The translations under genes were made by a program, and so were the position numbers. 64,000 nt of DNA, from NCBI RefSeq assembly GCF_963678975.1, contig NC_089275.1, positions 18,240,220 through 18,304,219 of the forward strand, given 5' to 3'. Positions 17,901 through 29,134 of the stretch are shown here, in pieces. Position 1 is the first letter of the stretch. Every line of letters starts with the position of its first letter. The notes under the pieces were generated by a model. That model made no database searches. It worked only from the letters and a program-made list of their open reading frames with translations, and was not told where the DNA came from. Source of the stretch: Dysidea avara. Lineage: Eukaryota > Porifera > Demospongiae > Dictyoceratida > Dysideidae.

Positions 17901-19610
17901 TTTTGCTTTTCTTCCATGGCAACTTTTAAAGTCCTTCTTGTTTTGCTCCTCCCTTTTGTAACAAGCCTTTTCATACAGCACATATAGCAATGAATTTAGA
18001 GGTTGATACAACCATAGCACCTTTGTGCCACAGTGGGGTGTATAAGAAGCACTGTTAGAGATGATTTTGTGGAAGATGCTGGATTTGTACAAGAGCATTA
18101 GTACAACATTTTGATGTAAAATCTAATCTGAAAACAAAAACATGCAATACAAAGCAGCTGAAATTTCATCCCTAGCTGCTTTAATGCTTTCCATTATTGG
18201 CAGTACCATAATTTTCCTTCTTTTCATTGTCAAATCCATTTTTGTATGCAACACTTGTACAAAAATTTTTACATAAGATTGAACTACTCTAATAGAGCAG
18301 TCATTTATGCAAATCATTTTTGCACGAAAATTTTTATCACAAAAAATTTGCACAAAAATAAAGCTAATTACGGTATAGTTTGTCCAAATCCAGAACAAGC
18401 AAAATGTTTGAGCCTGAGTTACATTGTTGTACATTTTCAGCATCCTTAGCAGCAACAAATTATGCCATCTTGAAAGCCAAGGGCAGTCCTGACTCATCAC
18501 AGTTACAAATGACTTTCAGACCAAAAGGTTTTTAAATTAACCATAACCTACAGAACATGACTGACAGTCTCTCTTACCACTGCATGTAGCAACCAGTGTC
18601 ACAAAATATAGAAATACTGTAATAAAGCAGTCACATAATTAATTTATACAAAATATCTTAATATGAAAACTTTTGCCATAGAATTGTTTGTATGAAAATA
18701 AAGTTACAGTATTGTCAAAAAGCAACATGTTACAGTTGGAGTAACTAGCACAATTGTGTACTGTTTTAGAGTGAGGACAACATTGAGAGATTACACTAAA
18801 ATTGATTCACAAAGTTGTCAACTGATCACACAATATGGAGGGAAGAAGTTTCATGCTCCTTTCAATGGAACCATGACAGCAAATGATGACATTGTATTGG
18901 TAGATCGAGAAAACCATGATGTAGTGGTGCTGGACAAAGAATTGAAGGTAATCAAAACATTTGGTCAAGGGAGTGGAGATAGTAAACTGAACGATCCTAT
19001 TGGTGTAGCCGTAGGTCATAGTGTAATAGCAGTCAGTGAATACAAAGATCATGTGGTGAAGAAGTTTACTCTACAAGGAGAATACCTATCACAATTTGGC
19101 TCTTATGGTAGTAGTAGTGGCCAATTTGATCATCCTCAAGGACTAGCCTTTAATAGTAAAGGTCTACTCTATGTGGTGGGCCGTACTAATTGCAGAGTTC
19201 AAGTATTTGATCACAGCAACAATTATTTATTTAAATTTGGTTCCAAAGGGCCTAATCCTGGACAGTTTCAGAGCCCTTGTTATATTGCCCTGGACAGCAA
19301 TGACCAAGTGTATGTGACTGACAACGTGAGTGGAGGTGGAATAAGCAAGTTTAGTGAAGATGGTCACTTTATTAGGAAGATAGATTGTAACAGTCCATTT
19401 GCCATTTGTCTTACTCCTGATGATTGCATAATAACTAATGATGTTAACTACCTCACAGTGTTCAGCCCCACCCACCAGTTGATTACTAAGTTTGGAACAA
19501 CAGGAAGTCAAAAAGGACAGTTCGATAGCATCACTGGTATAACAGTAAACAGTTCCAGTATCTGTGTTACAGAATATCTCAATCATCGTCTACAAATTAT
19601 TGCATTATAA
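14990..19610 (+). CDS. TRIM-NHL protein (RING, two B-boxes, coiled coil, filamin, NHL)
   Basis: Two exons, 14990-16389 and 18770-19610, joined in phase (TTT-AA|A) across a GTGAGT..TTTTAG intron; 746 residues. The RING finger is complete (C14, C17, C29, H31, C34, C37, C57, C60), so E3 ubiquitin ligase activity is likely. Two B-box-like zinc modules follow at about 100-150 and 160-205, a charged coiled coil at about 215-330, a filamin-type domain at about 365-467 ending GGERIPGSPFK at the exon end, and NHL repeats at about 495-746 (repeated FG..G...G.F..P..IA pattern). This is the TRIM2/3/71 architecture. NHL propellers of this class bind RNA or protein partners. Residues after the first exon would read into a stop within one codon, so the splice is essential. 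The Met at 14990 is preceded by AAAAC and matches the family start. It is cytoplasmic by family. Confidence 0.93.
16548..16806 (-). mobile_element. Composite-element tail fragment F
   Basis: Its reverse complement matches about 59400-59653: TATCTCGGGAACGC-like text, the CAAATTTGGAATGTGGAGTA block, CTTCCTGTCAATATACTCAC, then the terminal hairpin ACACACTACCGTGTGT and CTTGA before T. Only the last 260 bp of the element are present. Confidence 0.8.
16836..17452 (+). repeat. Repeat B, 5'-truncated copy
   Basis: Matches about 56736-57480 in the same orientation (GCATTCTTCATGGA, TTACCAGTGTCCTCC, ATCGATAAAAAGTACTGA). The last 230 bp form an internal inverted repeat around 17320 (TTTTTATCRATGTGC against GCACATCGATAAAAA); compared with the 56-kb copy, about 22 bp of the distal arm are missing. 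Confidence 0.85.
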
Positions 19611-19842
19611 TTTTATGAGTTTATGACCCAATCGTATTTTTTTTATGATTATAATAACCTTTACAGACAAATGTGTATTAGTATCTATTACTCTGTGTTG
19701 TACCATACACATTTCTGTATTGTTTTCTACATTGTTGTTATTACATCATCTTCAAGTATGATTATTGTGAAACCAACCATTGGGTGCATTGTATTGTGTG
19801 ATTGAGTTTTGGAATGCTTATGGTCATATTTGGTGTATTAAA

Positions 19843-19888
19843 CCACAAGGCTAGCAGAGGAGTGTCAGGTGACTTCTGGATCCATAGC
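19843..19888 (+). pseudogene. Fragment copied from the fibrinogen-related gene
   Basis: Forty-odd bases (CACAAGGCTAGCAGAGGAGT and onward to GGATCCA) match 23929-23974 inside the fibrinogen-related coding region, in the same strand and frame (KASRGVSGD then F/Y-W-I), with about two changes. No homology continues on either side, so it is a short stray copy or the rest of a decayed paralogue. Confidence 0.7.
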
Positions 19889-20319
19889 TACATATTTTGA
19901 TTTCTTGATTTTCATCAATAACAATAATAAATTTGTCAATACTATTATGAAGTGTGGATTCATTGAATTCCCCTTTTGTCAAAATTTTCTATCGTATGGT
20001 AGTACAGGTATAGTATTTTGGATTAATAGTTCAAATCCTTACATAAAGACAGGGCTAATGAATTTAAATTTGCTGTGGCACATATTACTTCATTTGTGAT
20101 AATTGTACTGAATTGTATATGCTTATATTTTAGCTGGGGGCATGTATAATTTATATGGAAGATGCATATAATTATGATAAACTGTGGTTTCCATAGAATT
20201 TCCATATTTCCTATAGTAGTGATCATCAATATCAACACCACAGTGCAAGCTACAATATTGTGAGATTTGCCCAGCAAAATCTATAGTAATTTATGTGTGC
20301 AAAAACGATTCACCATTTC

Positions 20320-21190
20320 CATACAACTACTACCAGATCTCAATCATATCACTCAAATGGCTTCCAGATTCAATCTCAGAGGCTCGTCACAGCTAGTTTC
20401 TAAAGTTCCAGACTCCCTAATTAGTGAGAACTCCCTTCAGCTCTCCCCAGCTCCTCTGGTACTTTGCAATACATCACTTTACTTATAAGGACAATAATGA
20501 CAGAATAATATAGAGCACAGAATACTGCAACCTAGTATGTGCAAACACAAAATTAATGATGCAAAATGCAAATTTTGCTTAGCTTCGACCGTCTATAGCA
20601 AATATCACCTCTAGTATCAGGTTAGGGCTAGTTGTATACATTTATATTTTAGCCACTAATGGACTTATGAGAATGACTGCAATGTAATAATAGTACCACA
20701 TCCATGTATTGTTAAATAACACATCAAGTAACTGCTTCACTATTTTCTAAGCAATCATATAAAAGTGATTGCACAGAAGTCCCTTTCCAGCTTTAGTAAA
20801 CAATACAGTTCACAAATTATTGCTCTCCATGCAATATTACTCCAATTTGCATACCATTATTTTGTACTGTATCCCAATAACTGCAGATATATGCACACGG
20901 TGAAAATATGCATGAAGATGTCAAAGTTTATAAAATGCTAAAAGGCCACATAACTTGTATTAGGCACAAACCTATTATGCTGGCCCTTACTGAATTAGAT
21001 GCTTTGAAACACTGACCTAATACTATAGCAATGCATATTGGGCAGATTTGGCCATACTGTAAAATTATTGTTATCATTGAAAAATTCATGTCATATCAAC
21101 ATAGCTACTTTATTTATATAGTCTTGTGTAGCCATACCACTGCTTTCCTACATTCCCTCCCAGGTGCATAAATATTTGTCTATTCTGTGA
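20320..21190 (+). repeat. Diverged direct duplication, copy 1
   Basis: Shares collinear blocks with 22370-23170: CTTCAGCTCTCCCCAGCTCC / TTCAGCCTCCCCCAGCTCC, TCAGGTTAGGGCTA, ATGGACTTA, GCACAGAAGTCCC, TATTATGCTGGC and CATATCAACATA. Identity is moderate. No coding frame is conserved between the copies, so it is probably a noncoding or repeat segment. Confidence 0.75.
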
Positions 21191-21635
21191 AATAAATAAT
21201 TTGTATTTAGCTTATTTTAAACAGTTGTTCTACTTGGATTTGACTAAAGTTCTCCAAGATCCAATCTTGTGATTGTTATTTTTCAAAATTTTTTTCTTGG
21301 TCGACCATTAATTTGATAAATAAAATGCCTTACAAAAATCTGCCATAGCTAAATACCTTTTAATTTTCACTTTTTTTCACTCCACTAATTTCCTTTATAA
21401 TACCATACCTGTTTCACTGCCCATACAAAAGTCTCAATAGTAGCAGTGAAATTTATCCCGTATTTCACTGGTAGCAGTGAAAAAGTTGTAATTGCAATTT
21501 CATTGGCTAGAATTTATGTTAACAATGTAGCGCCAATTAGTGTTGACACGTGTTTAGTACATAGTGACAAATTGCGTACATAGCAACGCTAATGCACAGC
21601 ATGCGCATATGCAGCGAGTATGGTATTAACTGGGA

Positions 21636-21791
21636 ATAGCATGGGTATAGCAGTGAAATTTGGGATAAATACCACTCTTTGTTGTATTGGAAACGGTAAA
21701 TTTCACTCGGCTTCGCCTCGTAAAATTTATTCCCATTTCCAATACAACACTTGTGATATTTATCCCAAATTTCACTGCTACCCATGCTATT
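21636..21791. mobile_element. Foldback element, about 155 bp
   Basis: Arms of about 70 bp (AATAGCATGGGTATAGCAGT against its reverse complement ending 21791) flank a centre around TCGGCTTCGCCTCG near 21710. A related half-arm (GCAGTGAAATTTATCCCGTA) lies at about 21444. Confidence 0.75.
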
Positions 21792-21899
21792 ACTAGTACT
21801 AATCACATAGTGATTTAATTTGCCATACATTAGTCTCAATAGTAGGAGTGCAATTAATTCCAAATCGCATGGCCTTGTTTCTGTAATTGCACTGTAAAG

Positions 21900-22085
21900 T
21901 AGCCAATAAAATAGCGGAATAACAGAAGCTTTTTAAGTGCAACAAGAAAGTGATATAATGAATAGCCAATCAAAGAAGCTGGCAATAGAAACGTTTTAAG
22001 TGCTACATCTGTAGACATTTTGAGTAGCCAATCAGAATTGCTGACATGTGAAGCCTTTTAAGTGCAACAACAAATGATGTAATAC
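21900..22085 (+). repeat. Short tandem repeat, three roughly 60-bp units
   Basis: Three units share AGCCAATMA...GAAGC then TTTTAAGTGCWACAWC, starting near 21900, 21964 and 22022. Spacing is irregular. Confidence 0.6.
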
Positions 22086-22369
22086 AAAGAAGGATGATGC
22101 AATCATCTGGTAGAAGTTAATGGCCACATAGAACTGGATAGATGTGTACTACAAACCACGAAGGGTGGTCACTATGTGATTAGTAGGCAATCACACGCAT
22201 TTTCGTGCAATTATGGAATAATTGTACTCAAATGTGTGTGATTACCTATACAAATCTAATAAAACAATTAGCTACAGTTTATGCAACCATGACTTGTAAC
22301 TACTGCTGTCATTTCATCTCCTTAGGTCCACCATTTTGTTAAAAGATCAATTATTTCTCCCCTCATTAC

Positions 22370-23170
22370 AGCTATTTTGCCAGAATTTCCTCGGTGCCCC
22401 CAGATTCTCTAGCTAGTTAGTGGGAATTCTTTTCAGCCTCCCCCAGCTCCACTAGCTAGCACTTTGCCACACGTCACTTAACCTGTTAGGACAATCATGA
22501 CAGGATACAGAACACATGCAGCCTATGTACTATGTACAAAAATATATATATTCATTGACAAACACAAATGACACAAAATGAAAATTTTGAACAAACATCT
22601 TCCCCCAGTCTCAGGTTAGGGCTAATTGTAAAAAAATAGTTATTTTCAGCTACTGATGGACTTACAAAAATGCTGTAATAGAGCAACACACCTTACTACA
22701 TGAAAAGTCCCTATGTAACTATAAAGACTTTGTTCAAATAGCATATCAAGTAACTGCTGAATCACTTTTTTCTGAGCACATGTACGGCTTTCACATCAAA
22801 GCGATTGCACAGAAGTCCCAACACATTCCAACCATTATTACTCTCTGACTTTCACTAAATTTTCTATCCATAGTTTGTTTCAATAACTTCACAGATACAC
22901 ACAGTGAAAACATGAATACAAAGACATCTAAGTTTACTAGTTTACAAACTAGTTTACTAGTTTTCCATTCACAGTTGCCTATTATGCTGGCTAATTAGAT
23001 GCTTTGAAACATCAAACACAATACTAGCATAATAGGTAGAATATGCCAGACTGTAAATTGTTATCAGTGAAAATCTATGTCATATCAACATATATAGCTA
23101 CTCTATTGTTAGTCTGGCACAGCCATATACTTTCTACATCCCCTCCCAGGTACATCAGTAAAGAGCTGTT
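22370..23170 (+). repeat. Diverged direct duplication, copy 2
   Basis: Partner of 20320-21190; see that entry for shared blocks. The roughly 1.2 kb between the copies contains the foldback element and the 60-bp tandem units. Confidence 0.75.
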
Positions 23171-23784
23171 AATACTTTTCTTTAAACAATTGCTTGCAAG
23201 CCAAAAACATTGTTAGCCGTACATTAAGTGCAAATTGTTAGCAAAACATGAAGGCCAAGACAAAATGTTTGAGCATATTTAATATTATGAGCATATTAAG
23301 TTATAAGTTTGAGCACTGCAACATACTGTTGCATAACAGGGGAAATTCAAAGCATGATAGGCAGGTGTTTAATCAATAGATTTTTTGTACTATTGGTAGC
23401 CATTGAACAACTTACTGAGTTAGTAAGTAGCAGTAGCAGGCTGATTATGAGTCATATAGCTAGCTAAGCTATATATAACTGTATCTAATTCAACCATTAT
23501 TAACAGAATATTATATGAAAGTTTGTTTTTGTGCATTGCTATTTTAGTAACTAAGAACTGTATTTTGCAGCTTGTATAGTTACCACATATAAAGTAATCC
23601 ACTACTTCTTACAGTACCATAACTTTTTATCACTGTAGAAATTTCCCTTACGTAAGGTTATCATTGATGGAATTTATTACCTGCTATATAAGTTTCCCTT
23701 CGATTGTGTATAAAACACATGACCAAGTTGTCAAGTATATACACATTAAGGAGCAGAGCATTGAAGTGGTTCTGGAATAGCAAG

Positions 23785-24708
23785 ATGATGACAGTCAGTA
23801 TTATAGTGACCATCCTAACAGGTTGCCTAGTAGCAGCACAACAGAAAACCTGTTCCAGTTTCTGTAGTAGCCTGGGAATATTGGAATCCAACCCTGGAAA
23901 ATCTTGTGATGACATCTATCAAATCAACAAGGCTAGCAGAGGAGTGTCAGGTGACTACTGGATCCAAACTGCTACAGGTGTACACCAAGTCTACTGTGAT
24001 ATGGAACTAGAGTGTGGTCAAAGTGGTCATAAGGGAGGTTGGATGAGAGTGGCTAACTTTAGTACCAGTTCAGGAGATGACTGTCCCACAGGATGGACTA
24101 AGATTACCACTCCTGCTGATGCTACATTTTCCAGCATTGATGTGTGTCGTTCACCAAATGATGCTGCTGGCTGTTACTCAGTAAACTTCTCTGTATGCGG
24201 AGTGAAGTATTACAAGATATGTGGAATGGCAAGAGGCTACCAAAAAGGAACTCCAGATGCTCTTAGCTTGCAAAATTCTAGACCGAGAAACATTAATGGT
24301 GCCTACGTGGATGGCTTATCCATAACTATTGGCAGCCCTCGACAACATGTGTGGACTTATGTTATAGCAATCAATGAGGATCCTGATGCATCACCCAACA
24401 TTTGTCCTTGTGCTGGTAATTCAGACACATCTGCTTATCCTGATCCTTTTATAGGTAGTCACTACTATTGTGAATCAGGGATTACACAAGGAATAGTGTT
24501 TGATAATTATTACACCAATGATCCTTTGTGGGACGGTGAAGGCTGTGTCAATCCTAACAGCAATTGTAGTACTAGTCCCGGAATGCCATGGTTTTTGCGA
24601 GATTTTCCAGTTGCCCAAAAGTCCAACATCGAAGCAAGGATTTGCACAGATGAAGTTTATGCAAATGAAGGAGTTGTAGTAGATCAACTTCAATTTTATG
24701 TTTTGTAA
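23785..24708 (+). CDS. Secreted fibrinogen-related domain protein
   Basis: A single exon. The frame is open from 23704, but the Met pair at 23785/23788 is preferred because it starts a good signal peptide (MMTVSIIVTILTGCLVAAQQ); 307 residues from there. After the signal, about residues 40-95 show the start of a fibrinogen C-terminal-like fold: SCDDIYQINKASRGVSGDYW, VYCDMELECG, GGWMRVANF. The rest (CGVKYYKICGMARGYQKGTP, GAYVDGLSITIGSPRQHVW, CPCA) resembles a long-tailed version that I recall from cnidarian and sponge predicted proteins; it is cysteine-rich and lacks the canonical fibrinogen calcium site as far as I can see. Probably extracellular, with a lectin-like recognition or adhesion role by family only. 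The stop is TAA at 24706. Confidence 0.85.
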   Translation: MMTVSIIVTILTGCLVAAQQKTCSSFCSSLGILESNPGKSCDDIYQINKASRGVSGDYWIQTATGVHQVYCDMELECGQSGHKGGWMRVANFSTSSGDDCPTGWTKITTPADATFSSIDVCRSPNDAAGCYSVNFSVCGVKYYKICGMARGYQKGTPDALSLQNSRPRNINGAYVDGLSITIGSPRQHVWTYVIAINEDPDASPNICPCAGNSDTSAYPDPFIGSHYYCESGITQGIVFDNYYTNDPLWDGEGCVNPNSNCSTSPGMPWFLRDFPVAQKSNIEARICTDEVYANEGVVVDQLQFYVL

Positions 24709-27084
24709 GACACTAAAGGATTCATACATTTAATGCTGTATCGATTCCTATATAACCATTTGTACATTACATATTTCTGACAAATAGTGTTAAAATACTA
24801 TATTATGAGATGATGTTATAATTCTCCTGCTGATCAGCTGAATTATTACAAGAAGGCATACACAAGCTTATATCACTTGGACTAACAATTTGGCAAATGA
24901 AGTTTATAGATAATGCCAACAAATGCTGCATTATGTATATGGTCTAAGCAAAATCACAAATTATAAGACCACACATTAGACATTTATTTTCCACTTCCAT
25001 TAACAATCACTAACATAGCTATATATACAGCTATACTAACACTGAGACATGTAAATGCATAACACAACTGCAGTATAGTGATACCATAACACTAATATAT
25101 TATACACATTTTCTGTTACATGCGCTTTTGTCATAGATTCTCTGCATGCACACCAATATTCACTTTACTGCATGTCGTAAAAAATTGCTGAGATTCTAAG
25201 GTAATCCAGTCTATTAATTAATTGTCTTTAAAATACATTACATATATATTCTGCCCCCTTAGGCCTGTTACATACAGGCTTTCAGTCTTTTGGTGTATAT
25301 AAATGCATTTGGTAGTAATTAAGAGTACTGCATGTATAATTATATTCAGTATGCAACTATTAGAGAGTTTGTGTAAGACTAGAATACTGTTATGGCTCAG
25401 TTTTACAGTCATATTGCAGAGCTTTAAGGAAAATATTGACCTGAACAGGCCAGATTTTAAAATATCTGTCCCTTTAGCAATCACCACTTCATGGATAATA
25501 ATACTAGTTTTATGTTTTCCATTTATCATTAATTTTTGTTTCACTTTTTTTATCAATGTTGCACCAAACCTATAACCATTATGCAATAATGAAATGTGTA
25601 ATTTAACACAGTGTGATATTATAATTATAAACTTGGTGGGGTGCAAAACTGCCAGTGTGCTTACTGGTGAAGCTGTGTGATACCTCAGGCACTTTCATAA
25701 ACCGCAAGTTTTCTGTAGATTAAGTTACCACCTGAGCAAACTCTGGGATTTTTATGCATTCAACATAGGTTTAGTCTGACTCTCTGCTCAATAGGAGCCT
25801 CCCTTGTAGGTCCATAATGAGATAAATAAACACAGAAACGTGTGGTATGCATAACACATTAATACTATAACACACTTCTGCAAAAACATGTACTGATAGG
25901 TATGACACAGGACTGAATGATAATGCTATAGCATCATGTTATGTTTTAATGCCATCAACACATTATGACAGAAGATTTGGCACTATAGCTCATTGCTTAC
26001 TGCACATAACAAAAATCAAATGGGCCAGATTTTAATCAAACTGCAGGCATTGAAGGTGAGAAAACCATCAAGCATTGTGCAATAGCATATCTGTAAGCTG
26101 GTAAAACTTTAATTTTATGCACCTGTGTTATATAAGGTGTCTTATTATGTTATGCATACTGCATCTTCCTGTGTATGTAAGTAGTTGGTATAGATTAGAT
26201 TTCCTTTGTTAATTTACAATGTGAACAATTACTGACCTCCAGGTATTTCCACTGCATTCAACCAATACTCAATATCATGCATGAGTTCTTGCATTTCATT
26301 AGAAGTCAGCATTATTACTATCCCACTAGAGACTTCCAATTATACAGTAGATGCTACAGTTATATCTATATAATATTATGCTGTGGGGAAGATGCAGAAA
26401 GCCACCTGTTAGTCTCATGGCAATTCCAGACTCTCTATTGATGCAACTATCAATGCTAATTTACAGGCAATATAAAAATTATTGGAATTAGATACAAATT
26501 TGCTCAGCAAACCCTACCCTCACTTCTATAATGGGACAATTTGTCCATTCCCCTATTTCAAATGAACATCACTATATATGGGAATGAAATATTGACCACA
26601 CTAATGTAGACTGTTCACTGGGTAGTTGAGTGATGGAGACCAAGACAATGGATACTGTATGTGAACTGTACGAAATACAACATTCTTGCAGTACTAATGG
26701 TACAGTACAAGAAGCCATTTCCTATTGAATGTGAACACAGCTTAAACACCAGCTTGAAAATGTGTACATGAGAAGTATACAACTAGCAGTGCGAATGCTT
26801 TGCACATCAGACCGTTTTTCATTGTACTTACATGATCATTGATGGATTTATGGGAGGGGTTCTCAGGGTTCCATCTGATTCAAATATTACTCTCAGTCAG
26901 TACCACATTTCATTGAATTATTTTTAAAGTTGCCATCAATGCAGCCCAAATCAGTTTATCACTAACAAGAATGCTGACCATATAAATTCAGTGGCATGTA
27001 TCCAAATGCATAGCTTTCTATGCTGTGTCACATTACAAAGCCTCACTGTGTATTTATTTGTGGGTTTTCACCCACTATTTGGTA

Positions 27085-27215
27085 GGGACCCGCCGATTAT
27101 GCTCATTATTTTACCTATTATGCTATGCTGCACTGCTCAAAATTTTGCCTATTATGCTTAAATTAATGCTCAATATTTACCTATTATGCTCAAATTATGC
27201 TCAATATTTATACCT
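27085..27215 (+). repeat. CCTATTATGCT degenerate tandem repeat
   Basis: Five or so copies of TATTATGCTC / CCTATTATGCT interleaved with CTCAATATTTA, following GGGACCCGCCGATTATGCTC. A low-order tandem repeat of irregular spacing. Confidence 0.7.
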
Positions 27216-27750
27216 CAGTTCCCATGACATGGAGGAATCTTTGCTAAATCTTGCGAGGCTGGTCTCAGCCAGATGTTCAACAAACTTCAATCCACACCAT
27301 ATTCTGCACATAGGTACTTGACTTGGAGGTGATCACTGCAGTAAATGTTGCAATTCCTGCAAGTCTGCTGTGCTCCAGATCACAAAATGTCTTTTTTTTT
27401 CGCCGATCGGCGATGTGCGCGACGCCACTACTAAATATTGTTTAATTATATTAAACTACCTATATTCCATAGTAAGCATGGACAGCCTCTCAAAGCTTGA
27501 GTGAGAGTTTTGGCCCCAAAAAATAATGCAAATTACTAGGGCTAAAAATCGATCGAATTCAAGGTATTTCGCGTTATTTTCACTAGAAGAGATGGATGAA
27601 ATTTGCTGCCACTCGAGTGTTTTCTTGATTAGACCTACCCCTACACATGACTATAGTTTATAAGTCAATTTGAAGATATCGATTTTTCGGTTTTCGGACC
27701 CTACCACTGCCGGGCTGCAGTGCGACTTCCACCCTGTACTTAGCAAGTAC

Positions 27751-27997
27751 CTTTAAAGAATGACGCAGAGCACAACTGCGGTCACTGGGTATTGATGAAC
27801 TAGCGCTCTATGTAGTTAATCAGTGTATATAGCCACAAAGAAGTGTGCTGCCATAGATTATAGTCCACAGATATAATCTATGGTGCTGCATACCATCGTT
27901 CGTTTTTTAATTTGAATTTAGTCGCCCCCACCGTGACGTAATTTGTCCTCTAAGGGCGCGGCTTAAAGAATGACACAGAGTACAACTGCCGTTACCA
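27751..27997 (+). repeat. Direct repeat pair of about 35 bp
   Basis: TTAAAGAATGACGCAGAGCA at 27752 and TTAAAGAATGACACAGAGTA at 27963, each followed by a similar CAACTGCSGT tract. The pair brackets about 175 bp that includes a palindrome over the ATAGATTATA / TATAATCTAT text near 27870. Confidence 0.65.
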
Positions 27998-28955
27998 GTT
28001 GTTGACACACGCTGCGAGTAATTAGCACATGTAGCTAGCCATTTGTCACCATGCATTATTGCATTTTATAGCACCCCCACACAAAAATTACACAACATAC
28101 AGAGGACACATGAATACCAAACACTTTTCAAAACAATAATGTAAGAATTGTACAATAATGACTGTAATATAACTGCTATGAAAATGTTTTCCAGTGGCCC
28201 GCCATGGTAGCAAGTCTCACATGACGGCATGTATATTCATCCAAACACAATGGGAGTAACGAGTAAGTATGATGACAACAAGTTGGTATGACTCCATTTG
28301 TAGAACCCAGATGAGTGGGTGTGGCTCCAGTATGTATAAACAGTTAACAAACATTCCTGTTATAAATACGTGCTAGAGTTGCAATATAATAGCATAGTAT
28401 TTAAATGCAACAATACATAGTCTCCATTGCATCACTATCAAACGACACTAAGTGGAGGATATTGTTGCATCTCTAGTATGTAAACTCTATCAATACAACC
28501 TGTCTTAATGGCCACCAGTATAGAAAGACAACCTCTCTTGAAAAGTCAATTCCAATTGAGAATTTATACACTGTTACCTGCTTATTAAGTGAAAGTGGCA
28601 ATAAACAAGTTCCACCGTAATTTATACACGTGATCTGATCTGTATATTCTGTCAGTGGATGAGATCCACTTGGCCAGGACAAAATGTGACTCAAATGTCC
28701 TGGATGATCCATACTCAACCCACTTATGGCCCAGTGGTACAATGGAACTGAGTATAGAGAATACAATTATATTTATTTCTAAGATGTGTGGATGTGTGGA
28801 CACATTACAATGCATTACATGTACATACAAGACATGCTACGTACTGTTTTAGCATTTCAAGTCACCACATTATGTACGGACCGGTCAATAATGCTTCATA
28901 GTGCCCATCAGTAAACCTGAAGAAAAGTTACGAAAAATAAAAATTCACATAAGTA

Positions 28956-29132
28956 CAATGAAACCTCATTAATATGGCCAGCTGTGGAACCAAAAAAATT
29001 GGCCTGAATAACAAGGTGGTCTTATTAATGAGGTCATAAAGTACTGCTTAGCTATATTTGGGATCTACTAGAGGTGGCCAATATAATGAGGTGGTCTTAT
29101 TAAAGAGGTGGCCACTAAGTGAGGTTTCACTG
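28956..29132. mobile_element. Tc1/mariner-type MITE with TA target duplication
   Basis: Ends CAATGAAACCTCATTAA and its inverse AGTGAGGTTTCACTG, each flanked by TA (28954-28955, 29133-29134). It has 177 bp and no coding capacity. Ends starting CAGTG-AACCTC are known from pogo/Tigger-type elements, so a pogo-like parent is inferred. Confidence 0.75.
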
Positions 29133-29134
29133 TA

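Larger units (their letters stand above)
16390..18769 (+). other. Intron of the TRIM-NHL gene, carrying two repeat insertions
   Basis: A 2380-bp intron. It contains the tail of a composite element (16548-about 16806, minus) and a repeat-B copy (about 16836-17452). The remaining sequence to 18769 is AT-rich, with two copies of the CTCTAATAGAGCAGTCA-type motif near 18287 and 18620. Minus-strand frames here have no recognisable content. Confidence 0.7.
19611..23784. other. Intergenic between TRIM-NHL and the fibrinogen-related gene
   Basis: No gene was found in 4.2 kb. It holds a fibrinogen-gene fragment (19843-19888), a diverged duplication (20320-21190 against 22370-23170), a foldback element (21636-21791) and a short tandem repeat (21900-22085), listed separately. 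Confidence 0.6.
24709..28955. other. Intergenic, 4.2 kb, no gene seen
   Basis: AT-rich. The frames present (for example minus 25218-25646, plus 25303-25575, minus 28473-28766) are unsupported by domains or splice structure. Two small repeats are listed separately (27085-27215; 27751-27997). Confidence 0.55.

Noticed and set aside
28473-28766. A 97-codon minus-strand frame with Trp/Pro-rich sequence
   Set aside because: No similarity to any family I know, no splice context and no repeat partner.
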